DNA from: Pseudomonadota bacterium
GTDB lineage: Bacteria > Pseudomonadota > Gammaproteobacteria > Pseudomonadales > Moraxellaceae
Length of the DNA: 64,000 bases
Reading direction: 5' to 3'
Assembly (NCBI GenBank): GCA_023393635.1
Contig: JAEWKT010000013.1
Location: 1 to 64,000, forward strand
The number at the start of each line of letters is the position of its first letter. Position 1 is the stretch's first letter. Below, piece by piece: positions 1-8,740 of this stretch. Below the pieces are notes generated by a model. That model saw only the letters and a list, made by a program, of their open reading frames with translations, was not told the origin of the DNA and did not search any database. The position numbers and the translations under genes are program-made.

Positions 1-1756
1 GGCCACTTACAGTCCAGACATGCGGCATGTTGGGAACCTGGCCAATAAAGGGCAAATAATCTGGCGATTGCGCACGAATAGACGCTCGACCTTGCCATTG
101 GCGAATAGGTGGAAATGTCTGTGCTAACGCAGGTGATACAGCATTTAGCAAGTCTAAATTGTGCTGATGGTCTTGTAGCCGAATATCCGTGTGATGGTCA
201 TCAGGGATAAATGATGCACCCAATAAGGTGCTGTGTTGATCGATACTCGCCACATAACCGCCATAGCTCATGGGCAAGGCAATTTTGCGGCTATGCTTAA
301 ACCACGATACTTGGCCGCGAATAGGCTTAAACGACTTTAAGCTGTGGCAAAGTGTAGGGCTATTGACAGCATTGCATACGATGACGTGATCAAAGCGGCT
401 AATACCGTGAGCTTGAATGATGTCATGTTGGGAATTTAAAAGTTGCCATTGCTCATTTATAGCATGGAGCTGATTTACTTCTGCTGTGGCCAAATGTACC
501 AGTGGATGGTTGAGTACATGTTCAGCAAGCTTGGCAGGGTTTAATAAGGCATTTTTTTTAAAGCAGACACTGGGCAGCAATACAGGGCAATTGGCTTGAA
601 GACTGGTTTGCTCAGCGTCCAGAATGTTTAAAGTATCTGTGGAATATTGATTGGCATATTGGCGCGTTTCTTCAGATCGTTGTGCAATAATATGCAGTAT
701 ATTGGTGGTTTCAATGACGTCCGTGTACTGCTGCCAGTAGCGCAGGGTATATAAGCCGCCAATGTTCATTAGGTTGTTAGAGAATTTTTCTAATGACGTG
801 AGTCTGGGGGCAATTAAGGCACGTGGATTACCTGAAGCACCTGACAGTGGAGCCGCTTGATCGAAAATATAACAGGGATAACCACGCCTAATTAAAGCGT
901 CTGCCATAGACAGTCCTGCAATACCAGCACCAACAATTGCAATACGAGGCAAGGATTCTGTTTTAAGGCCAAGACCAGAGGCAGATAAAGCACATGACGT
1001 TGAGTCCAGCGAGGGCAGTGTTGTTTCTGGCCAAATGGCTTTAAGCATTTGACGTTTATTGCCAAAACCAGGTGGCCGACTAATGTGCATGCCATGGGCT
1101 TTTAAACCACGTTTGACTACACCTGCTACACTGAACGAGGCAAAGGTGGTGCCTACACTCGACAGCCGTATAATTTGCGCTAGCACGCTGTCTTGCCATA
1201 ACTCAGGATTGCAGTTTGGTGCAAAGCCATCTAAAAACCATGCATCAATTGCATGGCTGCTTTGTACCTGACTCAAGCAATGCGCAGCATCACCCAGCCA
1301 TAAATCAATTGAAAAACGTTCCTGAGTAAATACTAGCCGATGACAGCCTGGCAATGCTGGCGGATATTGAACAATGAGTTGATTGGATAAATGACCAAGT
1401 GTTGGCCAGGCTGCTAAGGCACGGGTTAAATCTGCGACAGATAGTGGAAATTTTTCGACACTGACCACATGCAGGCGACTGTGATTGTCTGGCCGACATT
1501 GTTGCCATAGCTGCCATAAGGCCAAAATAGTTAAGCCTGTGCCAAAACCTGTTTCACCCACACAAAAATATTGATGCGACTGCAAAGTACTTAAACGTTC
1601 GGTTAAATCATTGCCCTGTAAAAAGACATATTGTGCTTCGGCTAAACCATTGGTGCGTGAAAAATACACATCACCAAACTGCCTTGCCACAGGGATTTCA
1701 ACGCCGTCTTCAAGTAGCCAGTCGAGTTGTGCATTGCTAATTGGTTTAGTGGACAT
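1..1756 (-). CDS. mnmC: tRNA U34 modification bifunctional enzyme MnmC (3' end outside window)
   Basis: This enzyme finishes the mnm5(s2)U34 wobble modification of tRNA. A C-terminal FAD oxidase removes the carboxymethyl group and the N-terminal SAM-dependent domain methylates the resulting amine. The frame is open from ATG at 1756 to the left edge, giving 585 codons; the family is about 670 residues, so roughly the last 80 are missing. The methyltransferase glycine loop VGETGFGTG lies near residues 66-74. The Rossmann FAD motif GAGIAG lies near 276-281, and the family segment GASGNPRA follows it. It is the last of four genes read leftwards, separated by 130 bp from the small membrane-protein gene. 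The identification is firm; the C-terminus cannot be judged. Confidence 0.93.
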   Translation of the reverse strand, partial: MSTKPISNAQLDWLLEDGVEIPVARQFGDVYFSRTNGLAEAQYVFLQGNDLTERLSTLQSHQYFCVGETGFGTGLTILALWQLWQQCRPDNHSRLHVVSVEKFPLSVADLTRALAAWPTLGHLSNQLIVQYPPALPGCHRLVFTQERFSIDLWLGDAAHCLSQVQSSHAIDAWFLDGFAPNCNPELWQDSVLAQIIRLSSVGTTFASFSVAGVVKRGLKAHGMHISRPPGFGNKRQMLKAIWPETTLPSLDSTSCALSASGLGLKTESLPRIAIVGAGIAGLSMADALIRRGYPCYIFDQAAPLSGASGNPRALIAPRLTSLEKFSNNLMNIGGLYTLRYWQQYTDVIETTNILHIIAQRSEETRQYANQYSTDTLNILDAEQTSLQANCPVLLPSVCFKKNALLNPAKLAEHVLNHPLVHLATAEVNQLHAINEQWQLLNSQHDIIQAHGISRFDHVIVCNAVNSPTLCHSLKSFKPIRGQVSWFKHSRKIALPMSYGGYVASIDQHSTLLGASFIPDDHHTDIRLQDHQHNLDLLNAVSPALAQTFPPIRQWQGRASIRAQSPDYLPFIGQVPNMPHVWTVSG

Positions 1757-1886
1757 ATTTTTAAAATCAGATGACGACGTACTGTGCATTCCTGTGCTGA
1801 GCTTTACTGTATTACTAAAACCAGGCTCTCTTTTTGCCGATAGGTTGAGTAGTACCCAACTGTTATACACCCATTATCAGCGGTCA

Positions 1887-2297
1887 TTACCAGCGACGTG
1901 TGCGTTTACTTAAAATAAAGTTGGCTAATAAAAAGCCAATGAACGCGCCAACGGCCAACGTGGCTGCACCATATAAAAACATTTGCGCGCTACGTTCACT
2001 TTGCAACACTTGTACTTGTACGGTTAAGTTGTCGTTCATTAACTGGAGCTCTTGATTACGCGCTAAAGCATCCTGATTGGCTTGCTCTAGTTGCTGTAAA
2101 CGTGCCGTATTGTGCTTTACTTGCTGTTGAATAACTTGGTGGTTGGCGGTGTCTGCATTAATAGTCGTGTTGCCATTAGAAGCCACTGTGCTGCTGGGAG
2201 TAGGGTGAGGTGCTGCGACGCTATTGGTCGCTCCTGACATGGCCATTAATGCCACCACCCATATTTGAAACATAGCAAAACGCGGGGCTAATGCCAT
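1887..2297 (-). CDS. Small exported coiled-coil protein with C-terminal membrane anchor, unknown function
   Basis: I do not recognise this 136-residue protein as a named family. It begins with a hydrophobic signal-like segment (about residues 8-28). A Gln/Asn/Leu-rich stretch predicted as coiled coil follows (about 50-105), then a strong transmembrane helix (about 108-128) and a basic end, KRTRRW. The coiled coil plus C-terminal anchor resembles the second half of SH3-and-anchor proteins of the YgiM type, but no SH3 domain is present. Its ATG shares one base with the yciI stop codon (TAATG), so the two are probably translationally coupled in the yciB-yciI transcript. The role is unknown; a cell-envelope location is inferred from the topology only. 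Confidence 0.72.
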   Translation of the reverse strand: MALAPRFAMFQIWVVALMAMSGATNSVAAPHPTPSSTVASNGNTTINADTANHQVIQQQVKHNTARLQQLEQANQDALARNQELQLMNDNLTVQVQVLQSERSAQMFLYGAATLAVGAFIGFLLANFILSKRTRRW

Positions 2298-2593
2298 TAT
2301 GGTAAAACCTGTATAAATGGTTTGACATCAATATGCGTATAGACACCTTCCAGTAAATAAGGCTCGTCGCTAAGCCAGGCATCTAAGCTGGCGCGGTCTG
2401 GAAAATCCAGCACCAGTAAGCTGCCGTAAAATCCTTCGGTGGCGTCATCAGGGTTTTTGGGGCAGGGGCCAGCCAAAATAATTTGCCCATTGGCATGCAG
2501 TGCTTTTAAGCGTTCTACATGGCGTGGACGAACTTCCAGGCGCTTCTCCAGCGAATGAGGTGCATCGGTACAAGTCACAGCAAATAATGGCAT
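2297..2593 (-). CDS. yciI: YciI family protein
   Basis: This is a small protein of the YciI/YCII family, a dimeric ferredoxin-like fold with a conserved His-Asp pair; the cellular role is not established. The 98 residues match the usual E. coli length exactly when the ATG at 2593 is used. An in-frame TTG twelve bases upstream is possible but would add residues that the family lacks. The family signature SLEKRLEVRPRH is at about 14-25 and the VKPF segment is near the end. It sits between yciB/ispZ and the coiled-coil gene, all read leftwards. The yciB-yciI neighbourhood is also seen in enterobacteria. Confidence 0.9.
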   Translation of the reverse strand: MPLFAVTCTDAPHSLEKRLEVRPRHVERLKALHANGQIILAGPCPKNPDDATEGFYGSLLVLDFPDRASLDAWLSDEPYLLEGVYTHIDVKPFIQVLP

Positions 2594-2609
2594 GAAGGGC
2601 CTCAATCAA

Positions 2610-3152
2610 TTAGGCTGTTGGGGTTTTAAAATGCTTACGCAGTATGACAAATTGGATAATAATAAATGCCATCATGATGGCAGCACCACCAAACACTTTA
2701 AATTCTAGCCACATGTCATACCAGATAAACGCAAATAGTGCATGTAAAGTACCCAGCACGATAAAGAAAAATGCCCAGATGTAATTGAGTTTTTTCCACG
2801 CGGTGGCGCTCAGCTCAAGCATAGGTCCTAAAAAGCGTTCCACTAAAGGTTTTGGTGGCTTGCCTACCAGAGGGCTCAGTAGAAAAATAATGCCGAAGAT
2901 CCAATTCAGGATTGGCGATTTCCACTTGATATAATTTACATCTTGCAGCATTAAGGTCACACAACCAAAAGCAATGGTTAAAATAAACGTGATCCACTGG
3001 GATTTTTCCAACTTCCATTTTTGCATCACAAAATGCAGGGCATACACTATGGTAGTGGCAATTAATAACCATTTTGTGGCTGTTAAAATATCTTGTTGCT
3101 TGGCAATCACAAAGAAAATAACTAACGGAATAAAGTCCAACAGGGCTTTCAT
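2610..3152 (-). CDS. yciB: Inner-membrane-spanning protein YciB (septation protein A, IspZ family)
   Basis: A polytopic inner-membrane protein of the YciB/IspZ family, linked in E. coli and Shigella to cell-envelope synthesis and septation. The 180-residue product starts MKALLDFIPLVIFF and has about five hydrophobic helices. The family-typical segments KPPKPLVERFLGP and LNYIWAFFF are visible. The length agrees with the family (about 180). The gene is divergent from the PHP nuclease gene with only 42 bp between start codons, so the two promoters must overlap or abut. yciI follows 16 bp downstream, indicating an operon. Confidence 0.93.
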   Translation of the reverse strand: MKALLDFIPLVIFFVIAKQQDILTATKWLLIATTIVYALHFVMQKWKLEKSQWITFILTIAFGCVTLMLQDVNYIKWKSPILNWIFGIIFLLSPLVGKPPKPLVERFLGPMLELSATAWKKLNYIWAFFFIVLGTLHALFAFIWYDMWLEFKVFGGAAIMMAFIIIQFVILRKHFKTPTA

Positions 3153-3194
3153 GCTAAAGTGTCATTTCGCTTAGATAAAGTGGTGAAAGTATAG

Positions 3195-4046
3195 ATGATA
3201 CAGCGCATGGATTTACATACCCATAGCCATTTTTCTGATGGAACTTTGTCACCAGCTGAGTTAGTAGAGCATGCATGGTGCAGTCGGGTGGATGTATTGG
3301 CGCTGACTGACCATGATACCCTAGATGGTTTGCCTGAAGCAAAACAGGCAGCATCCGAGCGTGGCTTACAGCTTGTTGAAGGGGTGGAAATTTCTAGCCA
3401 GTGGTATAAGCCCAATAAAAAAAATCCAATAGGCGTGCATATTATTGCCTTAGCCCCCAAAGATTTGCAGCCGCTGCATGATTTACTGCATGAGCAGCAA
3501 CAAATTCGCGCTACCCGAGCAGTCCAAATTTGCCAGCGACTAGAAAAAGCGACCAAACAAGACCCTTGGCCTGAGGTACTGGCCTTAGCGGGTGGCCGTG
3601 CAGAAGGGGTGACGCGCTCCCATATCGCCAAATGGCTGGTAGAGAAAAAAATAGTAGCGCGCCAGCAACAGGCATTTGATCATTTTTTAAAAGAAGGCAA
3701 GAGTGCGTTTGTACCACTAGCCTGGGCAGAAATTAAACAAGTGATGGATTGTATTAAAGCCAGTGGTGCACAAGCGGTATTGGCGCATCCAACCCGTTAT
3801 AGCTTATCGGCCACGCATATTCGTTATATGGTAGCAATGTTTAAATCGTTGGGTGGTGACGCTCTAGAGTTGCCATCTGCCAATGAGCCACCAGCCACAC
3901 GTGCCATGATGGATCAATTGATTGCACAGCATGAATTGGCTGTTTCGGTGGCCAGTGACTTTCATGGTGCTAACATGCCTTGGCTTAAACTTGGCCATGT
4001 CCCCGCCATTAAGGAGGGGCAGCGCGGTGTATGGGAGCAGTTTTAG
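3195..4046 (+). CDS. rnm: PHP-domain nuclease/phosphoesterase (Rnm/YciV/TrpH family)
   Basis: A metal-dependent PHP-domain phosphoesterase of the group that includes E. coli YciV (RNase AM). That enzyme degrades short oligonucleotides and 3'-phosphoadenosine 5'-phosphate-like substrates and trims rRNA 5' ends. The metal-binding motifs are clear: DLHTHSHFSDG near the N-terminus, then TDHDTLDG, a glutamate in VEGVEIS, AHPTR and SDFHG. The protein has 283 residues; the family is about 280-295. The start could instead be the ATG four codons later (MDLHTHS). It is divergent from yciB and convergent with radC, whose stop lies 11 bp beyond. Substrate range is inferred from the family. Confidence 0.88.
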   Translation: MIQRMDLHTHSHFSDGTLSPAELVEHAWCSRVDVLALTDHDTLDGLPEAKQAASERGLQLVEGVEISSQWYKPNKKNPIGVHIIALAPKDLQPLHDLLHEQQQIRATRAVQICQRLEKATKQDPWPEVLALAGGRAEGVTRSHIAKWLVEKKIVARQQQAFDHFLKEGKSAFVPLAWAEIKQVMDCIKASGAQAVLAHPTRYSLSATHIRYMVAMFKSLGGDALELPSANEPPATRAMMDQLIAQHELAVSVASDFHGANMPWLKLGHVPAIKEGQRGVWEQF

Positions 4047-4057
4047 CTTTAAGCAGT

Positions 4058-4741
4058 TTACAGTTTAGGCATTAAATATTCTTCAGCAAAGGATAGCACG
4101 TCATTTTGTCCCACAATAACATGATCAATTAATTTAACTTCCATTAAGCAACAAGCTTGAGCTAATTGCTTGGTTAAATCAATATCCGCCTGTGATGGCG
4201 TGCTGTCCGTGTCTGGATGATTATGGGCCACAATTAAATTGACTGCACGGTGCATTAGGGCTAGACGCATAATTTCTCGGATGTGCACGCTACATTGAGT
4301 AATTGAGCCATAAAAGATTTTTTCAAATTGAATGAGCCTTAATTGACTGTCTAAAAACATCGCAGCAAAAACTTCGCGTTGTTCATATTTAAGTTGTTGG
4401 GCAAAATATTGTTTAACCAATGCTGGCTCATTAAGCTGATGGCTTTCCTGCATTTGATGATTAATATAACGGCGGCCTAATTCTAGTGCTGCAATTAAAT
4501 GCGCTACTTTGGCTTCACCCATGCCGTGACAACTTAAAAGTTGTTGCTGGCTGGCATTGAGTAAATTAAACAAGCTACCAAATTCGCCAATCATTTGTCT
4601 GGCCATTTCAATAGCCGAAGCTTTGGCACTGCCAGTACGCAGGAAAATTGCCAAAAGCTCGGCATCAGATAGTGCAGCAGCCCCCTGATTTAATAAACGT
4701 TCCCGTGGCCGCTCCGATACTGGCCAGCATTTGATGCTCAT
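4058..4741 (-). CDS. radC: RadC family (JAB/MPN+ domain) protein
   Basis: A RadC-family protein with an N-terminal helix-hairpin-helix region and a C-terminal JAB1/MPN+ metalloprotease-like domain. Despite the historic name, a direct role in DNA repair is not established for the family. The 227-residue product carries the metal-ligand motif HNHPDTDSTPSQAD (HxHx..SxxD type). Upstream are the RERLLNQG start and the HGMGEAK hairpin. The length matches the chromosomal form (about 225). It is divergent from coaBC, as often seen in gammaproteobacteria. Confidence 0.92.
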   Translation of the reverse strand: MSIKCWPVSERPRERLLNQGAAALSDAELLAIFLRTGSAKASAIEMARQMIGEFGSLFNLLNASQQQLLSCHGMGEAKVAHLIAALELGRRYINHQMQESHQLNEPALVKQYFAQQLKYEQREVFAAMFLDSQLRLIQFEKIFYGSITQCSVHIREIMRLALMHRAVNLIVAHNHPDTDSTPSQADIDLTKQLAQACCLMEVKLIDHVIVGQNDVLSFAEEYLMPKL

Positions 4742-4900
4742 GTTTTTCTCTTATTAAAAATGAAAACTTATTTTTGCCATGACAATAGCGGCACTTTATT
4801 TACCAAACGTACAGCCCTCACTTTAGGTTTTATTTGGGTAAAAAATACTTTAATGATATTGTGTGCGCCTATTTATAGGTACAGGATAGTCAAAGTGGGC

Positions 4901-6202
4901 ATGATGTCAAACTCAGATTCCCCCCGTCGTATTGTATTAGGCGTCACAGGTGGTATTGCTGCCTATAAAAGTGCAGTGCTAGTACGTCGTCTTAAGGAAT
5001 ATGGCTTTGATGTTCGCGTGGTAATGACGCAAGGCGCACAAGCGTTTATTACTCCACTTACGTTTCAGGCCTTGTCTGGTAATCCTGTGCATACCACCTT
5101 GCTTGACCCTGCTGCCGAAGCAGGCATGGGACACATTGAGCTTGCGCGCTGGGCAGATTTAATTTTAATTGCGCCAGCCAGTGCCAATACCATTGCGCGC
5201 TTGAGTAGTGGTTTGGCCGATGACTTATTAAGCACTTTGGTATTGGCTACTAAAGCGCCTATTTGGCTGGCACCTGCCATGAATCAACAGATGTGGGCCA
5301 ATCAAATCACCCAGCGCAACTTAAGCACATTACAACAGGCTGGCATGCAGGTTATTTCACCTGATGCGGGCGAACAAGCCTGTGGCGATGTGGGTTTAGG
5401 ACGCATGCCAGAGCCTGAACAATTGGCGCTGCAAGTTGCGCATCATTTTGCTGTAGCAAACACGCATCATAAAAATAATGTCACTGAACCACTACCGTCT
5501 ATTGAGCTTAGTGCCCAAACCCAAGAACTATTGCGTGGTCAGCATGTGGTGATTACTGCTGGGCCGACTCGTGAAGCCATTGATCCAGTTCGCTATGTGA
5601 GTAACCACAGTACGGGTAAAATGGGCTTTGCCTTGGCTGAAGCGTGCCGTGATGCAGGCGCGAGGGTAACGCTGGTTGCTGGGCCTGTCAGCCTTGCAAC
5701 GCCAGACGGTGTAACGCGTATTAATGTGGGCTCGGCACAGGAGTTATTAAAGGCCTGCCAGCAAGTGGTAGAGCAGGGTTGTGATATTTTTATTGCCACT
5801 GCTGCGGTGGCAGATTATCGCGCAAGCAACGTGGCCACGCAAAAAATTAAAAAAACTGATGAGGAATTCACCATTCACTTGGTCAAAAACCCTGATATTG
5901 TGGCCTCTATTGCACAACATCAAAAACGGCCATTTATGGTGGGTTTTGCCGCTGAAACGCAGCATATGGAAGAGTATGCCAATAACAAGTTGGTTAAGAA
6001 AAAACTGGATATGATTGCAGTGAATGACGTGTCACGTTCGGATATCGGTTTTGGCAGTGATGAAAACGCCATGACTGTATTTTTTGCCCAGCAATATCAA
6101 ATGCCGCAAGAATCACTAAAAAAAGCCTCAAAAGCAAAAATTGCCACCCAGTTGGTTAACGCTATTGCCCGCGCACGTCAGCAGCAGCAAGGTACGGTTT
6201 AA
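4901..6202 (+). CDS. coaBC: Bifunctional phosphopantothenoylcysteine decarboxylase / phosphopantothenate-cysteine ligase
   Basis: CoaBC performs two successive coenzyme A steps: the CTP-dependent ligation of phosphopantothenate with cysteine, and the FMN-dependent decarboxylation to phosphopantetheine. The N-terminal flavoprotein half shows VTGGIAAYK, the substrate-binding segment PAMNQQMW and the catalytic-loop GxxACGDVGxGRM. The ligase half begins at ITAGPTREAIDPVRYVSNHS. The frame is open further upstream to ATG 4760, but that would add 47 residues not found in the family. I therefore prefer the ATGs at 4901 or 4904, which give about 430 residues. The gene ends at a bidirectional terminator shared with secB. 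Confidence 0.95.
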   Translation: MMSNSDSPRRIVLGVTGGIAAYKSAVLVRRLKEYGFDVRVVMTQGAQAFITPLTFQALSGNPVHTTLLDPAAEAGMGHIELARWADLILIAPASANTIARLSSGLADDLLSTLVLATKAPIWLAPAMNQQMWANQITQRNLSTLQQAGMQVISPDAGEQACGDVGLGRMPEPEQLALQVAHHFAVANTHHKNNVTEPLPSIELSAQTQELLRGQHVVITAGPTREAIDPVRYVSNHSTGKMGFALAEACRDAGARVTLVAGPVSLATPDGVTRINVGSAQELLKACQQVVEQGCDIFIATAAVADYRASNVATQKIKKTDEEFTIHLVKNPDIVASIAQHQKRPFMVGFAAETQHMEEYANNKLVKKKLDMIAVNDVSRSDIGFGSDENAMTVFFAQQYQMPQESLKKASKAKIATQLVNAIARARQQQQGTV

Positions 6203-6246
6203 ACAAACCACTATTAGTAAATGTACACTCTCAAAAAATGAGCATT

Positions 6247-6276
6247 AAAAAACCAGCATTGAATTGCTGGTTTTTA
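6247..6276. terminator. Bidirectional intrinsic terminator between coaBC and secB
   Basis: An 8-bp perfect stem, AACCAGCA with TGCTGGTT around a six-base loop, is flanked by an A-run on the left and a T-run on the right. It can therefore serve coaBC on the plus strand and secB on the minus strand. Confidence 0.8.
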
Positions 6277-6348
6277 GTTAAACGCAATTTTTACATCGCT
6301 AAAAGCGTGCTATACGTTTTACTTATTCAAAATCACCATTCAAACTAA

Positions 6349-6819
6349 TCAGGCATTACCTGTAGCAGCTTGCGCTTGTTGTTCTTGCTGAGCACGGGCA
6401 AGGTTTTCAGCAAACGCTGCATCAAAGTTAATGGGTGCCAATAGCAATTGTGGGAAGCTGCCTTTGGTCACAATATCACTGATTGCTTCACGCGCAAATG
6501 GAAATAAGATACTAGGACAGTAAGCACCGAGTAGCTGCGGTAATTGCTCTTGTGTGATATTTTCCATTAAGAAAATACCCGCTTGCTGTACTTCGGCCAC
6601 AAACGCGGTTTCTTGCTGATTTTCTGCACTGACAATTACTTTTAAGGTGACTTCGTAATGGGTTTCATCAATTTTTTCTGCATTGGAGGATAAATTGATG
6701 TTTAGCTCAGGCTGCCATTCTTTGGTAAATACAGCTGCGCTTGGCACTTCAAAAGAAATGTCCTTGGCATAAATACGTTCTAAAGCAAGTTGTGGCTGAA
6801 CCTGTTGTTCTTCACTCAT
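6349..6819 (-). CDS. secB: Protein-export chaperone SecB
   Basis: SecB is the cytoplasmic tetrameric chaperone that keeps preproteins unfolded and hands them to SecA. The 156-residue product has the family order: PQLALERIYAKDISFEVP near the N-terminus, a central HYEVTLKVIV strand, and GAYCPSILFPFAREAISD. The tail is Gln/Ala-rich (QQEQQAQAATGNA). It is the last gene of a rhodanese-grxC-secB group read leftwards; the same order (yibN-grxC-secB) occurs in enterobacteria. A shared terminator lies beyond the stop. The identification is firm. Confidence 0.97.
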   Translation of the reverse strand: MSEEQQVQPQLALERIYAKDISFEVPSAAVFTKEWQPELNINLSSNAEKIDETHYEVTLKVIVSAENQQETAFVAEVQQAGIFLMENITQEQLPQLLGAYCPSILFPFAREAISDIVTKGSFPQLLLAPINFDAAFAENLARAQQEQQAQAATGNA

Positions 6820-6877
6820 AAAAATGTCCTTAAATCACACGAGTTAAATTTATATCTTACAATATCTATTGCAAGCC

Positions 6878-7147
6878 TTACGCATTACCAGCAATCATTT
6901 CGTCCAGTTTGCCCTGACGATCCAGCGCATACAACTGGTCAAAACCCCCGATAAACTGATCATTAATAAAAATTTGTGGAACAGTACGATGTTTGGTGCG
7001 TGCCATGAGTTCAGTACGCACTTCGGTTGGTTCAGTGTTTAAATTAACTTCTTTGTAGTCAATATTTTTACGCTGTAGCAATTGCTTGGCGCGAACACAG
7101 TAAGGGCAAACTGTTGTGGTGTAAATTGTAACGTTGGCACTCATCAT
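6878..7147 (-). CDS. grxC: Glutaredoxin 3
   Basis: A small dithiol glutaredoxin that uses glutathione to reduce disulfides and glutathionylated proteins. The 89-residue product has the active site CPYC at about residues 14-17, the cis-proline segment TVPQIFI and the GG motif IGGFDQL used for glutathione binding. Two adjacent ATGs (7147 and 7144) are possible. It lies 58 bp upstream of secB and 29 bp downstream of the rhodanese gene, within one leftward operon. Confidence 0.95.
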   Translation of the reverse strand: MMSANVTIYTTTVCPYCVRAKQLLQRKNIDYKEVNLNTEPTEVRTELMARTKHRTVPQIFINDQFIGGFDQLYALDRQGKLDEMIAGNA

Positions 7148-7176
7148 CGTACTCCTTTAATAGTCCAGTAGCAGTA

Positions 7177-7584
7177 TTAGCGTGCTTTAACCAGAGGAAG
7201 ACCTTGGGCTTTCCAGTTGCTAATACCACCTTCCAGACGATAGCATTTGTTGTTGGCAATCATTTGTACTGCGGTGCCAGCCACTTGTCCTAAATTGCAG
7301 ATCATGACAATAGGGCGGTCACTCATGCGCAGCTCTTCCACGTGGCTTTTTAGTTGGCTATAGGGAATGTTACGACTACCGCTGATGTGACCAGCTTTAA
7401 AATCTTTGGCATCCCGCAAATCAACCAATAATGCATTTTCACGCTGAATTAAGACGCCCAGCGACTGAGGAGATATCTTGTGGCCGCTGCGACGGTTTTC
7501 AAGTATAAAAAACAAAACAACCAACACCCCTAAAGTACCAAATAAGAAGGGATGATTTTGCAAAAACTCTAGCCAGCGTTCCAC
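7177..7584 (-). CDS. Membrane-anchored rhodanese-like protein (YibN type)
   Basis: A single-domain rhodanese tethered by an N-terminal transmembrane helix (LFGTLGVLVVLFFIL). The domain shows VDLRDAKDFKAGHISGSRNIP. The active-site position reads MICNLGQVAGTAV, so the catalytic cysteine is present but its loop is short and lacks the usual CxxGxR form. Sulfurtransferase activity is therefore uncertain. No ATG opens the frame. A GTG at 7584 preceded by AGG at good spacing gives MERWLEFLQN and 135 residues; TTG codons at 7599 and 7602 are alternatives. It is the promoter-proximal gene of the rhodanese-grxC-secB operon, the position of yibN in E. coli. Confidence 0.83.
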   Translation of the reverse strand: MERWLEFLQNHPFLFGTLGVLVVLFFILENRRSGHKISPQSLGVLIQRENALLVDLRDAKDFKAGHISGSRNIPYSQLKSHVEELRMSDRPIVMICNLGQVAGTAVQMIANNKCYRLEGGISNWKAQGLPLVKAR

Positions 7585-7686
7585 ACCGCACCTGCTCAAC
7601 AATAAAATTACATACAGTATAACGAGAAACCATGCATTTTTTGCAGGGTTTATAGGATTAAAGTGTTTTTTAGCGCAATCGTGTGT

Positions 7687-8598
7687 TTACCACAGCTGAT
7701 AACGCTTTAATTCGTCCACGGCTAAATCTTTAGCAAACTTGCTACCAAATTCCCCTGCAACAGGCCGATCTACATTATCTATATAGTTGCTTACGATCAC
7801 GTATTGCTGCTCGCCTTTACTGACGGTACCTGCAAACCAGCCAATGCGACGTTTATAGGTAGTATCAGTAAAGCCTGAACCTGTCTTACCACTAAACGTA
7901 TAGCCGTTTGGGGTGGTTTGTAAATAAATAAGACGTTTGGCAAACTGTTGAGCTTCTGTACTGACTGCCAGTTTGTTTAATAGCAAGTTTTTAAAAAATT
8001 CTGCTTGCTGCATTGCTGAAATTTTTAGACTAAAACCATACTGTTGTTTTAAATAAGGGGCGGGGGTGAGCCATGCGGTATCCATGCCGCCTGAAAAGTC
8101 CTGATTACCATAATCAAAGACTTTTAAATAGCGTTTGATTTTATCCGCGCCCAATTGCCAGGTCAGCTGTTGGGAATACCAGATCGTTGAGTTGTTAATC
8201 CAGCTTTGTGCGGTTTGATCCTGATTCCAGGCGGCAACACGATAACGTTGACCATCCCATTTTTTAGTGGAATTTTGGTCATTAATCAATTTGGCATCAA
8301 AAGCCATAATGGCTAACGGCACCTTAAATGTAGAGGTGGCAGGGAGTTGATCCTGACAATTTCTTGGGTTAATACTGTGTTCTACTTTGCCCGTGGTGAT
8401 ATTTAAAATTACCAGGCAGACTTTTTTATTATCGATAGTATCTTTAGTCGGCAAAACAGTAGATTGCTGAACCTGTGCAGGAGTTTTGGATACCGCTTTG
8501 TGCTGTTTTTTGGCTTGTTGAGCTGTATTAGGCGACGATGCTGTCGTGGCACAACCCGCCAAAACAAGGCTGGTAATAGCCAAAGATAGCCATTTCAT
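7687..8598 (-). CDS. Class D (OXA-type) beta-lactamase, predicted lipoprotein
   Basis: A serine beta-lactamase of class D. Visible motifs are STFK at residues 89-92 (acylation serine and carboxylatable lysine), STI at 137-139 in place of the usual SxV, YGN at 163-165 and KTG at 238-240. The serine-to-serine (48) and serine-to-YGN (74) spacings match class D numbering. The start at ATG 8598 has AAAGGA in front and gives 303 residues; an upstream ATG adds a segment with no role. Residues 1-16 form a lipoprotein signal ending LAGC, so lipidation at Cys16 is predicted, followed by about 40 Gln/Lys/Thr-rich linker residues. It stands alone, with no mobile-element genes, which suggests an intrinsic gene. 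Drug spectrum cannot be read from sequence. Confidence 0.92.
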   Translation of the reverse strand: MKWLSLAITSLVLAGCATTASSPNTAQQAKKQHKAVSKTPAQVQQSTVLPTKDTIDNKKVCLVILNITTGKVEHSINPRNCQDQLPATSTFKVPLAIMAFDAKLINDQNSTKKWDGQRYRVAAWNQDQTAQSWINNSTIWYSQQLTWQLGADKIKRYLKVFDYGNQDFSGGMDTAWLTPAPYLKQQYGFSLKISAMQQAEFFKNLLLNKLAVSTEAQQFAKRLIYLQTTPNGYTFSGKTGSGFTDTTYKRRIGWFAGTVSKGEQQYVIVSNYIDNVDRPVAGEFGSKFAKDLAVDELKRYQLW

Positions 8599-8740
8599 GG
8601 ATATTCCTTTTACATCGATTTTAGTAAGATGTAATAGTATAACGTTTGAATAGGCCACAAAATACGCGGAACTAAATATTAGTTCTTAATTGGCCATTGT
8701 TTGAGCGCACTTCTTTCACGAAGAAAAGTAAAAACAGCAG

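Noticed and set aside
3149..3631. 160-codon minus-strand frame opposite the PHP nuclease gene
   Set aside because: It is Cys/Ser-rich nonsense antisense to a clear PHP-domain gene.
4760..4900. N-terminal extension of CoaBC from the first ATG
   Set aside because: The added residues are not part of the family and fill the radC-coaBC promoter gap; the family start motif begins just after the ATGs at 4901/4904.
7602..7602. TTG start for the rhodanese gene
   Set aside because: The GTG at 7584 has a better-placed AGG and gives a natural N-terminus before the membrane helix; TTG cannot be excluded.
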